A DNA stretch of 64,000 bases from Svornostia abyssi (GTDB lineage Bacteria; Actinomycetota; Thermoleophilia; Solirubrobacterales; Solirubrobacteraceae): the NCBI GenBank assembly GCA_024666565.1, contig CP088295.1, positions 2,108,001 to 2,172,000 of the forward strand. Direction: 5' to 3'. Position numbers and translations under genes: made by a program. The notes beneath the pieces were generated by a model, which had not been told where the DNA came from, made no database searches, and was given only the letters and a program-made list of their open reading frames with translations. Shown one piece after another: positions 47,488 through 56,725 of this stretch; position 1 is the stretch's first letter, and the number at the start of each line of letters is the position of its first letter.

Positions 47488-48303
47488 ACACGGCTCTTCG
47501 ACTTCGACGTCTTCTTCTTCGTGCACGTGCGGTACTTGCGCGTGCCGGAGATCGTCTTGCCGAGCACCGTCTTCGCGGTGATCTTCACGGTGTAGCGCCC
47601 CTTCGGCAGGCCCTTGAGGTTGACCGGGGCGGTGATCCGGTCGCGCTTGATCGTGCGGACGAGCTTGCCGTTGACGAAGACCTTCGCGCTGTCGAGCGCG
47701 TCGCCCTTGGGCTCCTTCAGCCGGATGCGGAAGCTGCGCTTGCTGAGGCACTTCTTCTTGCCCTGGCTGGGCAGCGTCGCGATCGTGTTCACGTTCGGGG
47801 TCGTCGGCGCCGCGGGCGGGGCGAGGAGGTCCGAGTCCTGGCAGCCGGTCGTCGTGCCGGTGGACTCTCCGGCGGCGTCGATCGACGGCTGCGTCTCGGG
47901 GAACTCGGGGCCGGCGAAGCAGACGCGCAGGAACTTCTTGCCGTCGGGCTTCGTCAGCGTGCGGAAGGCGGTGTTGCCCCGCTCGATGTAGGCGCACGTC
48001 GCGGTGTTGAACCACTGGTGCTTGCCCCAGTACTGGCCGTCGGGCTGCAGGCGCAGCCCGGTCCACATCTGCTCGGCGGTGGGATGCACGCAGTTCGAGA
48101 ACCGTGTCGGGCGGATGACGGTGCCGAGGAAGCTGCCGTCGGCCTGCGCGGCGATCACGACCTCCCCGCCGCTGAAGGACCAGGTGCCCTCGATGTCGGC
48201 GGCGGCGTGCGCGGCGGTGGGGGGCGAGGGCGGCGCCCGCGAGGGCGGTGGCGACAAGCAGGGCGGCGCGGCGGGTGCGGCGCGGCGAGGGGGCTGCGGT
48301 CAT
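47484..48303 (-). CDS. Secreted protein with C-terminal basic domain, frame interrupted at 48219-48224
   Basis: The signal peptide reads RRAALLVATALAGAALAP in one frame, and the mature protein (AHAAADIEGTWSFSGGEVV onward) lies in the next. One excess C in a six-base run (plus-strand GGGGGG 48219-48224) accounts for the break, and its removal gives a normal AHA-A cleavage site. The mature part has an N-terminal beta-rich domain with DGSFLGTVIRPTRFSNC and NTATCAYIERG (possible disulphides). A C-terminal Ig-like/Big domain follows (DSAKVFVNGKLVRTIKRD, GLPKGRYTVKITAKTVLG) with a Lys-rich end. The function is unknown. ATG 48303 is used. Confidence 0.65.
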
Positions 48304-48372
48304 GCCGCGACAGTACGCCTCGCGCGACACGCCGTGTGTCGCGTCGGCGACAGTACGAGCGTCGCGCCCGCG

Positions 48373-49290
48373 TCAGTCGTACTGATCGAGGTCGTAGCGG
48401 TCGATCAGGCTGATGAGCTTCGACGCGTACGCGGGGTCCGTTGCGTACCGTCGCGCGACCTCGCGCAGGAAGCGGCGCGGGTCGTCGGTGAAGTCGAACG
48501 CCGGCTTGTACACGGGGTTGGTGGCGAGGCGTGCGCCGTGATCGAGGATCGACTGATCCAGCGACGGGTACGCCCGGAACGCGCCGACCGTGAGTACGAG
48601 CCGCCCGCGTTCGGACTCTCGCGTCTTCTTCAGCACGCAGCCCACGGCGTTGGCCTCCCAGCGGTACACGCCGGGTTGCTTGGTCGCCTGGGCCTTCAGC
48701 CCGAAGTAGTTGTTGGCCAGCGCGGCGATCTTGCCGCCGCCGGTCTCCAGGATCCCCTGCGCGAGCGTGAGGGAGACCGGGACGCGGTACGTCGCGCGGC
48801 TGCTCCGCGCGCCCGGCAGGGCCGCGGCGATGAACGCCTCGGTGGTGGCGAACGGCGGGATGAGGACGACGGGCGCCTTGATCCCGCAGGTCCCTTCGAG
48901 GACCCCGGGCGGGGCGGGGGTCGTGGCAGGCTTGATGCCGCACAGGGGCGCGGCGAGCGCCTGGGTCGACCCGTTCAGCAGGCCGTCGGCCACCCAGCCG
49001 CGCTTGGCCCCGGCGATGACGCGCGACCAGATGCGCGACGCACCGTCTCGCGGCGTCGCCGCGACGGCCCCGACCTTCTGGCACGTGATCGTCACCTTGG
49101 TGCCGCGACGCAGCTTGGCGATGACCTTGCCGCCGCCGGCGCTGGTCCGGAGGTTTGCGGCGCCGCTGACGGTGGTCTGCGCGGTCTGCGCCGACGCTGC
49201 GGCGGCAGGCAGCAGGAGGGCGGCGACGAGCACGGCAAGGGCGAAACGGACCACGCGTACCCAGGGTAGGCCTCCGGTGCGACGGCTCAC
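48373..49290 (-). CDS. Secreted SH3 / glucosaminidase-type peptidoglycan hydrolase
   Basis: A 305-residue exported protein. The signal peptide is VRFALAVLVAALLLPAAAASA. An SH3b-like domain follows (GAANLRTSAGGGKVIAKLRRGTKV), then a glucosaminidase (FlgJ/LytG-type) domain with SLTLAQGILETGGGKIAALANNYFGLKA, where the Glu in ETGGG is the expected catalytic acid, and YPSLDQSILDHGARL. It should cleave beta-1,4 bonds in peptidoglycan glycan strands. GTG 49290 overlaps the stop of the upstream glycoside hydrolase (GTGA), so the two are translationally coupled. Confidence 0.87.
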   Translation of the reverse strand: MSRRTGGLPWVRVVRFALAVLVAALLLPAAAASAQTAQTTVSGAANLRTSAGGGKVIAKLRRGTKVTITCQKVGAVAATPRDGASRIWSRVIAGAKRGWVADGLLNGSTQALAAPLCGIKPATTPAPPGVLEGTCGIKAPVVLIPPFATTEAFIAAALPGARSSRATYRVPVSLTLAQGILETGGGKIAALANNYFGLKAQATKQPGVYRWEANAVGCVLKKTRESERGRLVLTVGAFRAYPSLDQSILDHGARLATNPVYKPAFDFTDDPRRFLREVARRYATDPAYASKLISLIDRYDLDQYD

Positions 49291-50639
49291 GGTGCCGCCT
49301 CCCGGGGGCTCGACGGCGCAGCCCAGCGGCTCAGCGCGCCGTCCTCGAAGCGCAGCCGCACCCGCCGCACGCCACGAACCCGCACGGCGAAATGCCGGGT
49401 CGCCCGTCGCGCGGCCAGCACCCTCCCGTCCGGCCCGAGGACCGCCACCCGTCCCGCGCGCGGCACCCGGCCCCACACGAGGAGCCCGCGCCCGCGCCGC
49501 ACCGCCACCACGGGCAGGCGGTAGGCGGCGAGCAGCGCCTTCGGGCGGCCGTCGGCGAAGAACAGCCCGCTCTGAAAGCCGGACAGCTCGGCGTCGTCGC
49601 GGATCGCGTACTGGGTGTGCGAGCGGACGCCGGGCGTGCGCCACGCGATGAACTCCGCCTCGTTGACGAGCTGGGCCTGCCGTGCCTGCGAGACCCCCTT
49701 CGGATCCGGTACCGACTGCACGCCGTTCTCGGTGTCCCACACCGTCATGTCGTCGCCCAGCCGCCCGAGACGCCCGGCTTCGCGCAGCAGGTCGCGGAGT
49801 TCGTCGAGGTAGGCGGGGGAGAGGTCATCGGGCGTCGGGGGCAGCGTGAACGCCCCGTCGCGCGGGCGGAAGTACCCGTGGACCGCCCAGCCGGTGCCGG
49901 GCAGCCGCGCAAAGCTCCCGCCGCACCCGGGGTGGCCGCGGGCGGCCCGCCCCTTCAGCGGCCGGTACCGGTCGTCGAGGCACAGCAGCTCGCGGGCGAA
50001 CGCCATGGGCCGTTGGGTGCACGACGCGCAGCGTCCGTCCGAGCCCACGGGCAGGCCGGGGCCGATGAGGATGGTGTCGCGCGCGTGCCCGGTCGCGGCG
50101 AGCGCGCGCCCGCCCGCGCGCACGAGCGCCCGGTACATCGCGGGCGCGCGGCGGGTGCCGTCGCGCGAGCGCTGCGGGGCGAGGAACTCGGGGTGGTTCG
50201 GCTCGTTCCAGAGCTGCCAGAGCCGCACCTGCGGATACCGCCGGCCCGCCTCGGCGACGAACCGCCCGTAGGCGGCGACGTCGGGGCGGACGGAGTGAAA
50301 CGCGCCGATCGTGCCGGCAGCCCACCCGGGCGCAGGGGAGGTCAGGACGAGCAGCGGGCGGAGGCCGCGCGCGCGGGCGGCGGTGACGAGCTGGTCGAAC
50401 GCCGTCCACTCGCGTGGTCCGTCACGGGTCGGCTGCACGCGGCGCCACACGACCTGGACTCGCACGACGTCGGCGCCGACATCGACGGCGAGGTCGAGCG
50501 CCGCATCGCGCGCAGCCGGCCCGCTGAGCAGCGTCAGGCGGTCGTCCTCGATGATCCGCAGCGGTGTGGCGTGCGCGGCCGGCGCGAGCGCGCCGAGGAG
50601 CAGCGCGGTGACGAGGATGGGACGCACGGCGCGCAGCAT
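49287..50639 (-). CDS. Secreted clan GH-A glycoside hydrolase
   Basis: A 450-residue protein with a signal peptide (AVRPILVTALLLGALAPAAHA). A TIM-barrel hydrolase domain follows: the acid/base Glu is in LWQLWNEPNHPEF and the nucleophile Glu in MTVWDTENGVQS, the usual pair of clan GH-A retaining enzymes (GH5/GH39/cellulase-like). The C-terminal about 90 residues form a small beta domain. ATG 50639 is used. It is coupled to the peptidoglycan hydrolase gene after it, which suggests joint action on cell-wall or exopolysaccharide material. The substrate is unproven. Confidence 0.83.
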   Translation of the reverse strand: MLRAVRPILVTALLLGALAPAAHATPLRIIEDDRLTLLSGPAARDAALDLAVDVGADVVRVQVVWRRVQPTRDGPREWTAFDQLVTAARARGLRPLLVLTSPAPGWAAGTIGAFHSVRPDVAAYGRFVAEAGRRYPQVRLWQLWNEPNHPEFLAPQRSRDGTRRAPAMYRALVRAGGRALAATGHARDTILIGPGLPVGSDGRCASCTQRPMAFARELLCLDDRYRPLKGRAARGHPGCGGSFARLPGTGWAVHGYFRPRDGAFTLPPTPDDLSPAYLDELRDLLREAGRLGRLGDDMTVWDTENGVQSVPDPKGVSQARQAQLVNEAEFIAWRTPGVRSHTQYAIRDDAELSGFQSGLFFADGRPKALLAAYRLPVVAVRRGRGLLVWGRVPRAGRVAVLGPDGRVLAARRATRHFAVRVRGVRRVRLRFEDGALSRWAAPSSPREAAP

Positions 50640-50683
50640 GGTGGATGCCGTAACACTCGGCTCCCCGATCCGTTGTGGTGACC

Positions 50684-51154
50684 ATGGACGTTTCCCGACT
50701 TCTCCTCCCCCTCGTCGCCGCGCTGCTCGTCGCGGTCGCCGTGCTGCCCGCCGCCGGGGAGGGCGCACGCAAGGAGCGGACGCTGAAGGTGGGCCCGTAC
50801 GTCGGCAGTCCGCAGACGTCGTTCCGGGTCGCCTTCAAGCCCCGCCGGAGCGTCAGCTCGGAACTGGACTACTACCGCGTGCGCCTGGACTGGCGCGGCG
50901 GGCGCGCCCGGTCGTGCGACCGCAGCCAGGTCGTCGACCTCGAGCGGGTGCGTCGTGGCACGTGGAAGGCCGTGCGCCTGGCCGCGAACCATCCCCGGCG
51001 ACGTCCGCGCTGGTGCGTCGGCACCTGGATCGGCAGGGTCCAGCGCGTGAACTTCGTCGAGGACTCGTGCGAGGCGGACGAGATCTGCCGAGACGAGGGG
51101 TCCTACGAGGATGTCGAAACCGAGCGGCGCTTCAAGGTGCTCGTCCGCCGCTGA
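50684..51154 (+). CDS. Small secreted protein of unknown function
   Basis: A 156-residue protein with a signal peptide (SRLLLPLVAALLVAVAVLPAAG). The mature part is rich in Arg, with aromatic residues in LDYYRVRLDWRGGRARSC and three further Cys (RWCVGTW, DSCEADEIC), suggesting a small disulphide-stabilised beta domain. I do not recognise a family. ATG 50684 is used, although GTG 50675 is in frame. It is divergent from the glycoside hydrolase gene and is followed 34 bases later by a GMC oxidoreductase gene. Confidence 0.6.
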   Translation: MDVSRLLLPLVAALLVAVAVLPAAGEGARKERTLKVGPYVGSPQTSFRVAFKPRRSVSSELDYYRVRLDWRGGRARSCDRSQVVDLERVRRGTWKAVRLAANHPRRRPRWCVGTWIGRVQRVNFVEDSCEADEICRDEGSYEDVETERRFKVLVRR

Positions 51155-51188
51155 CGCATCGCGTCCCGCGATCCGGCAGGATCGCCCC

Positions 51189-52781
51189 ATGCCTTCCGCC
51201 GACTACGTGATCGTGGGCGCGGGCTCGGCCGGCTGCGTCCTGGCCGCCCGCCTGTCCGAGGACCCATCGGCCCGGGTGCTCCTGCTCGAAGCAGGCGGCT
51301 CCGGTCGCCATCCGAACATCTCGATCCCCGTGGCGTTCGGCAAGCAGTTCCGCACCAAGCTGGACTGGGATCTCTCCACGGAGCCCGAGCCGCACTGCGA
51401 TGGGCGCGAGCTGTACGTCCCGCGCGGCCGGGGCCTGGGCGGGTCGAGCTCCATGAACGCGATGCTCTACGTCCGCGGCCGCCCGCTCGACTACGACCTG
51501 TGGGCCGCCCAGGGCGCCGAGGGCTGGGGCTGGGACGACGTGCGCCCGTACTTCCTGCGCGCCGAGGACAACGCGCGCGGCGCGTCCGAGCACCACGCTG
51601 TCGGCGGCCCGCTGCGCGTCGAGGACGAGCGGTCCCCGCGGCCGCTGACGAAGACCTTCCTCGCGGCCGCAGAGGCGACGGGCATCCCGTACGTCGACGA
51701 CTACAACGGACCCGAGCAGGACGGATGCGCGCTCGTGCAGGTCACGCAGAAGGGTGGCCGCCGCTGGAGCACGGCCAGCGCGTACCTGCGGCCTGCGATG
51801 AAGCGCCCGAACCTCGAGGTCGTCACGCACGCCCAGGTCGAGCGGGTGGAGATCCGCGGCGGCCGGGCCGTCGGCGTGCGCTACCGCGACAGGCGCGGGC
51901 GCGAGCACATGGCGGCCGCCGAGTCCGAGGTCATCCTCGCCGCCGGCGCGATCGGGACGCCGCAGCTGCTGATGCTCTCCGGCGTCGGGCCCGCGGACCA
52001 CCTCACGGCGACGGGGTTGAGCGTCGAAGCCGACGTCCCCGGGGTGGGGCAGAACCTCCAGGACCACCCGTTCATCACGTGCGTCTGGCACGTCGAGGGC
52101 GGCGGGTCGCTCGCCGACGCAGAGCATCCGAAGTACCTCGCGCAGTGGCTGCTGCGCGGGACGGGGCCGCTGACGTCGACGGTGGCTGAGGCGTTCGCGT
52201 TCGTCCGCACCCGCCCCGGCCTGCCCGCGCCCGACGTCCAGTTCCACTTCGCGCCGGCGTACTTCGTCGACCACGGAGCCGAGGAGTACGACCACGACGC
52301 GATCACGTCGGGCCCGGTGCTCATCACGCCGAAGAGCCGCGGCCAGATCACCCTGCGCAGTGCCGACCCGCGGGCGAAGCCGCGCATCCTCACGAACACG
52401 CTGAGCGAGCCCGAGGACCTGCAGTCCCTCATCGAGGGCGTGCGACTCTCGCGCGAGATCGTCGCGCAGGCGCCGTTCGCCGGGGTGTCGCCGCGCGAGA
52501 TCTATCCCGGGCCGGACATCGGCGACGACGACATCGAGGGGGACGTCCGGCGTCGGGTCGACCTGCTGTACCACCCGGTGGGCACGTGCCGCATGGGCGC
52601 GGACAGCGATGAGCTCGCCGTGCTCGACCCGCAGCTGCGTGTGCGTGGGGTCGAAGGCCTGCGCGTGGTCGACGCGTCGGTCATGCCGGTCATCCCGGGC
52701 GGCAACACGAACGCCCCGACGATCATGGTCGCCGAGCGGGCCGCGGACCTGATCCGGCAGGGCACGGCGGTGCCGGCCTGA
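51189..52781 (+). CDS. GMC-family choline-dehydrogenase-like flavoprotein
   Basis: A 530-residue GMC oxidoreductase. FAD-binding motif VIVGAGSAGCVLAARLSEDP, GMC signature 1 RGRGLGGSSSMNAMLYVRG and signature 2 GAIGTPQLLMLSGVGP are complete. The catalytic His is in YHPVGTCRMG and the partner Asn in PGGNTNAPTIMVAE. It oxidises an alcohol to an aldehyde or ketone. The family includes choline and polyethylene-glycol dehydrogenases; the substrate here is not readable. ATG 51189 is used. Confidence 0.93.
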   Translation: MPSADYVIVGAGSAGCVLAARLSEDPSARVLLLEAGGSGRHPNISIPVAFGKQFRTKLDWDLSTEPEPHCDGRELYVPRGRGLGGSSSMNAMLYVRGRPLDYDLWAAQGAEGWGWDDVRPYFLRAEDNARGASEHHAVGGPLRVEDERSPRPLTKTFLAAAEATGIPYVDDYNGPEQDGCALVQVTQKGGRRWSTASAYLRPAMKRPNLEVVTHAQVERVEIRGGRAVGVRYRDRRGREHMAAAESEVILAAGAIGTPQLLMLSGVGPADHLTATGLSVEADVPGVGQNLQDHPFITCVWHVEGGGSLADAEHPKYLAQWLLRGTGPLTSTVAEAFAFVRTRPGLPAPDVQFHFAPAYFVDHGAEEYDHDAITSGPVLITPKSRGQITLRSADPRAKPRILTNTLSEPEDLQSLIEGVRLSREIVAQAPFAGVSPREIYPGPDIGDDDIEGDVRRRVDLLYHPVGTCRMGADSDELAVLDPQLRVRGVEGLRVVDASVMPVIPGGNTNAPTIMVAERAADLIRQGTAVPA

Positions 52782-52793
52782 CCGCCGCCAAGG

Positions 52794-54200
52794 TCAGACC
52801 ACCGCACCGGCGGCGAGCTCAACGAGCGCCGACTCCAGGTCGTACGCGAGTTCCTCGGGGTCCGGCATCTGCGCCTGATCGCTGACGACGCCGACGTGCA
52901 ACCGCCCCGCATAGCTCACGACGGTGATGTTGAGCCCCACACCGTCGGCGATGGCGGAGACCGGGTACAACGCTCGAACGGGCGCGCCTGCGCAGGTGAT
53001 CACCTGGGCAGGGCCCGGCAGGTTCGAGATGACGAGGTTGCAGGGCGGCGCCACGCGCTCACTCGCCGCGAGTTGCGCCACCGCGCGGGATACGACCCCG
53101 AACGCGGCGGGCGGGATCAGCGTGTTCGCGTCGTCGAGGAGGGTGGCCGGCAGTCGCCGGCTGCGGGCCTTCGCGGTCCGCAACGCGCGACTCGCACGCT
53201 CGAGCCGAACGACCGGATGAGGCTCGTCGGTGGGGATCGCCACCAGCATCGACGTCACGGCGTTGCCCGCCGGCCGCGCCGTGGCGGCCGGACGCAACGA
53301 GACGGGCACCATGGCGATGAGCGGCGTCGCGGGCAACTCGCCGCGGCGCCGCAGCCACCGTCGAAGCGCTCCGGCGACCAGGCTGACCACGACGTCGTTC
53401 ACGGTGGCCGCCGACGCTGCCCGCGCCGCGTGCACGGCCTCCAGCGGAAGGGTGCCGAAGGCGATACTCCGGTCGCTGGACAGCCGGCTGTTGAGCGACG
53501 TCCGCGGGCTCGGGGGCATGCCGGTCTCGGCCCGGCGCCGGCCGGCACGGCGGGACACGGCTGCGACCGCGCCGGCGCCCGGAATGCAGCGGGTCATCGG
53601 CATGTGGTCGAGGTGGGGAAGGACTCGCGGCAGCACTCGTGCGGCGCGGAGCGGCTGCGTCCCCGCCTGGACGGCCGTGCGGGCCCATCGCGTCTGTGTG
53701 CGGGACGGCGTCGCCCCAGTGGCTGGGTCTCCGCCGTCGGCGTCGTCAAGGGCCAGGAGCATCGCCAGCCCGGCGACGCCGTCCATCGTCGCGTGGTGGG
53801 CCTTGATGAGCAGCGCTTGCCCGTCGCCTTCGAGCCCGTCGATGAGGTGCATGTCCCAGAGGGGCCGGGTGCGGTCCAGTGCTCGGCCGTGGATGCGAGC
53901 GACCTCGTCGGCGAGCTCGCGCGGGCCGCCCGGCTGGGGCAGGGTCAGGGTGTGGACGTGCGCGGCGAGGTCCGGCGCTCCGCCGTCTTCCCAGAAGGGG
54001 TGGGCGAGATGCAGTGGGGCGGTGGCGACGCGGCGCCGTAGCACCGGCGCCTGCTCGGTCCACGCCGCGACGCTCTCGCACAGGCGATGTCTGGTGAGGG
54101 CTGACCCGGGCTCGAACACGAGGAGGCCGCAGATATGGCCGTGTACGCGGCCGTCCTCGATCGCGAGGAACTGCGCGTCGAGGCTTGTGAGCTGCTCCAC
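52794..54200 (-). CDS. Wax ester synthase / diacylglycerol acyltransferase (WS/DGAT)
   Basis: A 468-residue WS/DGAT (Tgs) enzyme. The catalytic HHxxxDG motif is AHHATMDG (His135, His136, Asp140). The C-terminal domain has NDVVVSLVAGALRRWL and CNLVISNLPGP, typical of the family. It joins acyl-CoA to a fatty alcohol or diacylglycerol, giving wax esters or triacylglycerol as storage lipid. The GTG start at 54200 lies 8 bases after the stop of the acyltransferase gene upstream, so both belong to one operon for neutral-lipid synthesis. Confidence 0.93.
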   Translation of the reverse strand: MEQLTSLDAQFLAIEDGRVHGHICGLLVFEPGSALTRHRLCESVAAWTEQAPVLRRRVATAPLHLAHPFWEDGGAPDLAAHVHTLTLPQPGGPRELADEVARIHGRALDRTRPLWDMHLIDGLEGDGQALLIKAHHATMDGVAGLAMLLALDDADGGDPATGATPSRTQTRWARTAVQAGTQPLRAARVLPRVLPHLDHMPMTRCIPGAGAVAAVSRRAGRRRAETGMPPSPRTSLNSRLSSDRSIAFGTLPLEAVHAARAASAATVNDVVVSLVAGALRRWLRRRGELPATPLIAMVPVSLRPAATARPAGNAVTSMLVAIPTDEPHPVVRLERASRALRTAKARSRRLPATLLDDANTLIPPAAFGVVSRAVAQLAASERVAPPCNLVISNLPGPAQVITCAGAPVRALYPVSAIADGVGLNITVVSYAGRLHVGVVSDQAQMPDPEELAYDLESALVELAAGAVV

Positions 54201-54207
54201 GGTTGCG

Positions 54208-55101
54208 CTAGCCGAAGATGGGGAACGACCGCCGGCTCGCGAGCCGGTCCATGCCGGCCTGCAACGCCCGCTCGATGTCGGTGTAGGTCCGGTCGACGTA
54301 CGCGTCGTCGTCGGCCAGCGCCGGATCGCATCCGGGGTCGATCGGCTCGAGCAGCTCGGTGCGGATCTTCGCCGGCAGCGGGATGTGCATCGGGAGGATC
54401 TCGAGGGCGAGCGGAAACGGGAAGCCGCTGATAATCGGGAGCGTCGCGCCCCGCAGCCGCTTGCCGAGTCCCGTCCAGCGCGCGAGGAAGCGGCCCTCGG
54501 AGAGGACGAAGACGGTGTCCGAGCACCCCACCGACGCCACGGGGACGATCGGCACTCCGTGCCGGATCGCGAAGCGCACGAAGCCGCGGCGGCCGGCGAG
54601 GACGACGCGGTCGCGCTTGCGCCAGCTGCGCATCGCGTCCTGCTCGCCTCCGGGCCAGAGGACCACGTCGTGCCCCGCGTCGAGCGCCGCGGACATCGCC
54701 ACGGTGGTCGGTGGGATGACGCCCATCGCCCGGAAGTACTCACCGAGGCCCGGCGTGGCCATGAGGACGTCGTGAGCGGTGGGGTGGAGGATGCGCTCGC
54801 GGCCGAACCGACGGTGCCACTGCAACGCGAGGGTCCAGGCGTCCATCGTCAGGGCGCCGCCGGCGTGGACGCCGACGAGCAGCGCGGGCTCGGCGGGGAG
54901 CCGGTGAAAGCCTTCGATCTCCATCCGGAAGTAGTGGTCCATGAGCACGTTCCAGAACGGCATCTGGGCGGCGAGCAGCGAGAAGTTCGGTTCCTCCACG
55001 CTCCAGTCGGCCGCGCGGCGTGCGACGGCGCCCGCGATGCCGCCGGGCGCTGACCCGCTGCCCTCACCCGTGTCCGGCGCTCGACGTGTCGTCATGCCCA
55101 T
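54208..55101 (-). CDS. Glycerolipid acyltransferase (PlsC/DAGAT-like)
   Basis: A 297-residue acyltransferase. LLVGVHAGGALTMDAWT replaces the HxxxxD block, with His and Asp seven residues apart, as in lysophospholipid/diacylglycerol acyltransferases of the DAGAT-like bacterial group. GGEQDAMRSW (the EGT-like motif, plus a Trp) and FVRFAIRHGVPIVPVASVG follow. It probably transfers an acyl group to a glycerol-phosphate or diacylglycerol intermediate, feeding the adjacent WS/DGAT. ATG 55101 or 55095 can start. There is no membrane anchor except an N-terminal amphipathic stretch. Confidence 0.85.
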   Translation of the reverse strand: MGMTTRRAPDTGEGSGSAPGGIAGAVARRAADWSVEEPNFSLLAAQMPFWNVLMDHYFRMEIEGFHRLPAEPALLVGVHAGGALTMDAWTLALQWHRRFGRERILHPTAHDVLMATPGLGEYFRAMGVIPPTTVAMSAALDAGHDVVLWPGGEQDAMRSWRKRDRVVLAGRRGFVRFAIRHGVPIVPVASVGCSDTVFVLSEGRFLARWTGLGKRLRGATLPIISGFPFPLALEILPMHIPLPAKIRTELLEPIDPGCDPALADDDAYVDRTYTDIERALQAGMDRLASRRSFPIFG

Positions 55102-55175
55102 CGTTCCTCCCGTCCGGCACTGCGGTACAAGAATGGCTCGGGCCTGCGCTCAGTCGGCGCAGGCCCGAGGGTGTG

Positions 55176-56654
55176 TCAGCGCAGCGAGCGGACCCACCGC
55201 GCGAACGTGCGCTGAAGGTGGCCCTTCGTCGAGCACCCGGCGCGCTGGAACTGCGCCGGGCTCTGGTACTCGAGCGTCGGCTTGTACGGGCCGAGGGTCG
55301 CCGCGACATCCGCGGGGAGTCCGGGGGCCGGCACGTTCTGCACCGCCTGCGCGAACGACGGATCCGGGATGAGGTTCCGCACGATGAGGAGCGCCGACGT
55401 CGGCTTCGTGTACGGGGCCGGGAGGCCGTCGCCCTCACCCCAGTTCAGCCACGCGACGCCGCAGCGCTCCTGCGCGTTGCTCGGCCGGTCCTCCGGCGTG
55501 CTCATGACGATCGTGTAGTTGCCGTCGCGATCGGTCGGGATGTCCTCGTCGTATGCGCACCCGTCCTGGACCGTTGCTTTCGTCGTGACCAGGCTCTCGT
55601 TGGTGCAGACGCCCCAGTACCGCAGCTGCTTCCCGCCGCGCATGAAGGGATCGCGCTGCGACGTCTCCGGGGTGGTGGGGAGCTTGCCCCGCATGACGAC
55701 GACGTTGCGTCCGTCTGGCGCGGGGCCGAAGCGCCGGTCGACGTACGCCGTGATGTACGCGTTGTCCTTCGTCGGGTACTGCGTGAGCCCGGGGGTCTGC
55801 GGGCACGCCGGGATCGGGTAGCCCGCCGACTGGAAGAACGGGTACTGGAACATGCACGGGTTCAGCGGCCGGTACCACGCCGGCGGGGCGGAGGCCGGCG
55901 ACTGCGGCGTCGATCCCGGGAAGCCCGCCGCGGGGTTCGGCGGCAGGTTCGTGAGCGCGAGGTACTGGTTCACCGTGAACGACGGCGGCTGCGGCGGCGC
56001 TGTGTCGACGCCGATCGCGTCGCAGAGCGCTTGGCCGGTGCGCGTCGTCCCGTCCTGCAAGACAAGCGTCGGCTCCGGCAGGCCGCCGTCGCCGGCGAGG
56101 TCGGTGCCCTTGTCCTGCACGTAGATGCGGTAGAGCAGCTCGACGGGCTGCGGCTCGCCGGCAGGCCGCGTCCCCGCGTAGAGGGTGTTCGGCGCCCGGT
56201 CGCCGGGGGAGGGCGGCGGCTGGTCGCCGGTGACCGTCAGGGTCCACGCGCGCCCGCGCTTGCTCGGCGTGCGCCGGGCGCCCGGCAGGAAGGGGTTGGT
56301 GGAGCCAGCGTCGGGTGCGATCTGCGCGTCGTACACCGCGTCTGTCGCCACGCCCTTCAGCGCCGCGTCGGTCGGCGAGGAGAAGTAGGAGTTCAGCGAC
56401 ATGTACCGGGCCCGGGGGTACGTCCCCTTGAGGACGAGCTTGGCCCCGGTGGGCAGGGTGAGCTTCGAGTACCAGTAGTTCGTGAGCGTCCCGTTCGGGA
56501 ACGCGACGTTCGCGGTCGTGCTGTTGATCGCGATGCTCCAGAAGCAGCCGGTGGGCGGCGCGGTTGGCCGCTGCGTGGCGCTGGCGCCGGGGGCGCCGGT
56601 ACCGAGCGCGGCGACCGCCAGCAGGGCGGCGCCGAGCCGGGGCATGGCTCGCAT
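55176..56654 (-). CDS. Secreted protein, founding member of a local paralogous pair (copy 1)
   Basis: A 492-residue protein with a signal peptide (PRLGAALLAVAALGTGAPGASA). The mature part has recognisable blocks: YPRARYMSLNSYF, LLYRIYVQDKG, DRRFGPAPDGRNVVVMRGKLP, LRYWGVCTN, DGNYTIVMSTPEDRPSNAQ and GVAWLNWGEGDG. The protein at 59219-60536 has the same blocks in the same order. I do not recognise a described family; the fold looks beta-rich (DUF1254/1214-like proteins have a comparable look but are not the same). ATG 56654 follows GGAGGAG. Position between lipid acyltransferases and a sterol-oxidase-like gene suggests a role with extracellular lipid, by inference. Confidence 0.68.
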   Translation of the reverse strand: MRAMPRLGAALLAVAALGTGAPGASATQRPTAPPTGCFWSIAINSTTANVAFPNGTLTNYWYSKLTLPTGAKLVLKGTYPRARYMSLNSYFSSPTDAALKGVATDAVYDAQIAPDAGSTNPFLPGARRTPSKRGRAWTLTVTGDQPPPSPGDRAPNTLYAGTRPAGEPQPVELLYRIYVQDKGTDLAGDGGLPEPTLVLQDGTTRTGQALCDAIGVDTAPPQPPSFTVNQYLALTNLPPNPAAGFPGSTPQSPASAPPAWYRPLNPCMFQYPFFQSAGYPIPACPQTPGLTQYPTKDNAYITAYVDRRFGPAPDGRNVVVMRGKLPTTPETSQRDPFMRGGKQLRYWGVCTNESLVTTKATVQDGCAYDEDIPTDRDGNYTIVMSTPEDRPSNAQERCGVAWLNWGEGDGLPAPYTKPTSALLIVRNLIPDPSFAQAVQNVPAPGLPADVAATLGPYKPTLEYQSPAQFQRAGCSTKGHLQRTFARWVRSLR

Positions 56655-56725
56655 GGTCTCTCCTCCAGTGACGGGTCGTCGGGCGCCGGGTGGCGCTGAC
56701 ACGAGCTACCATACAGAACTAGAAA

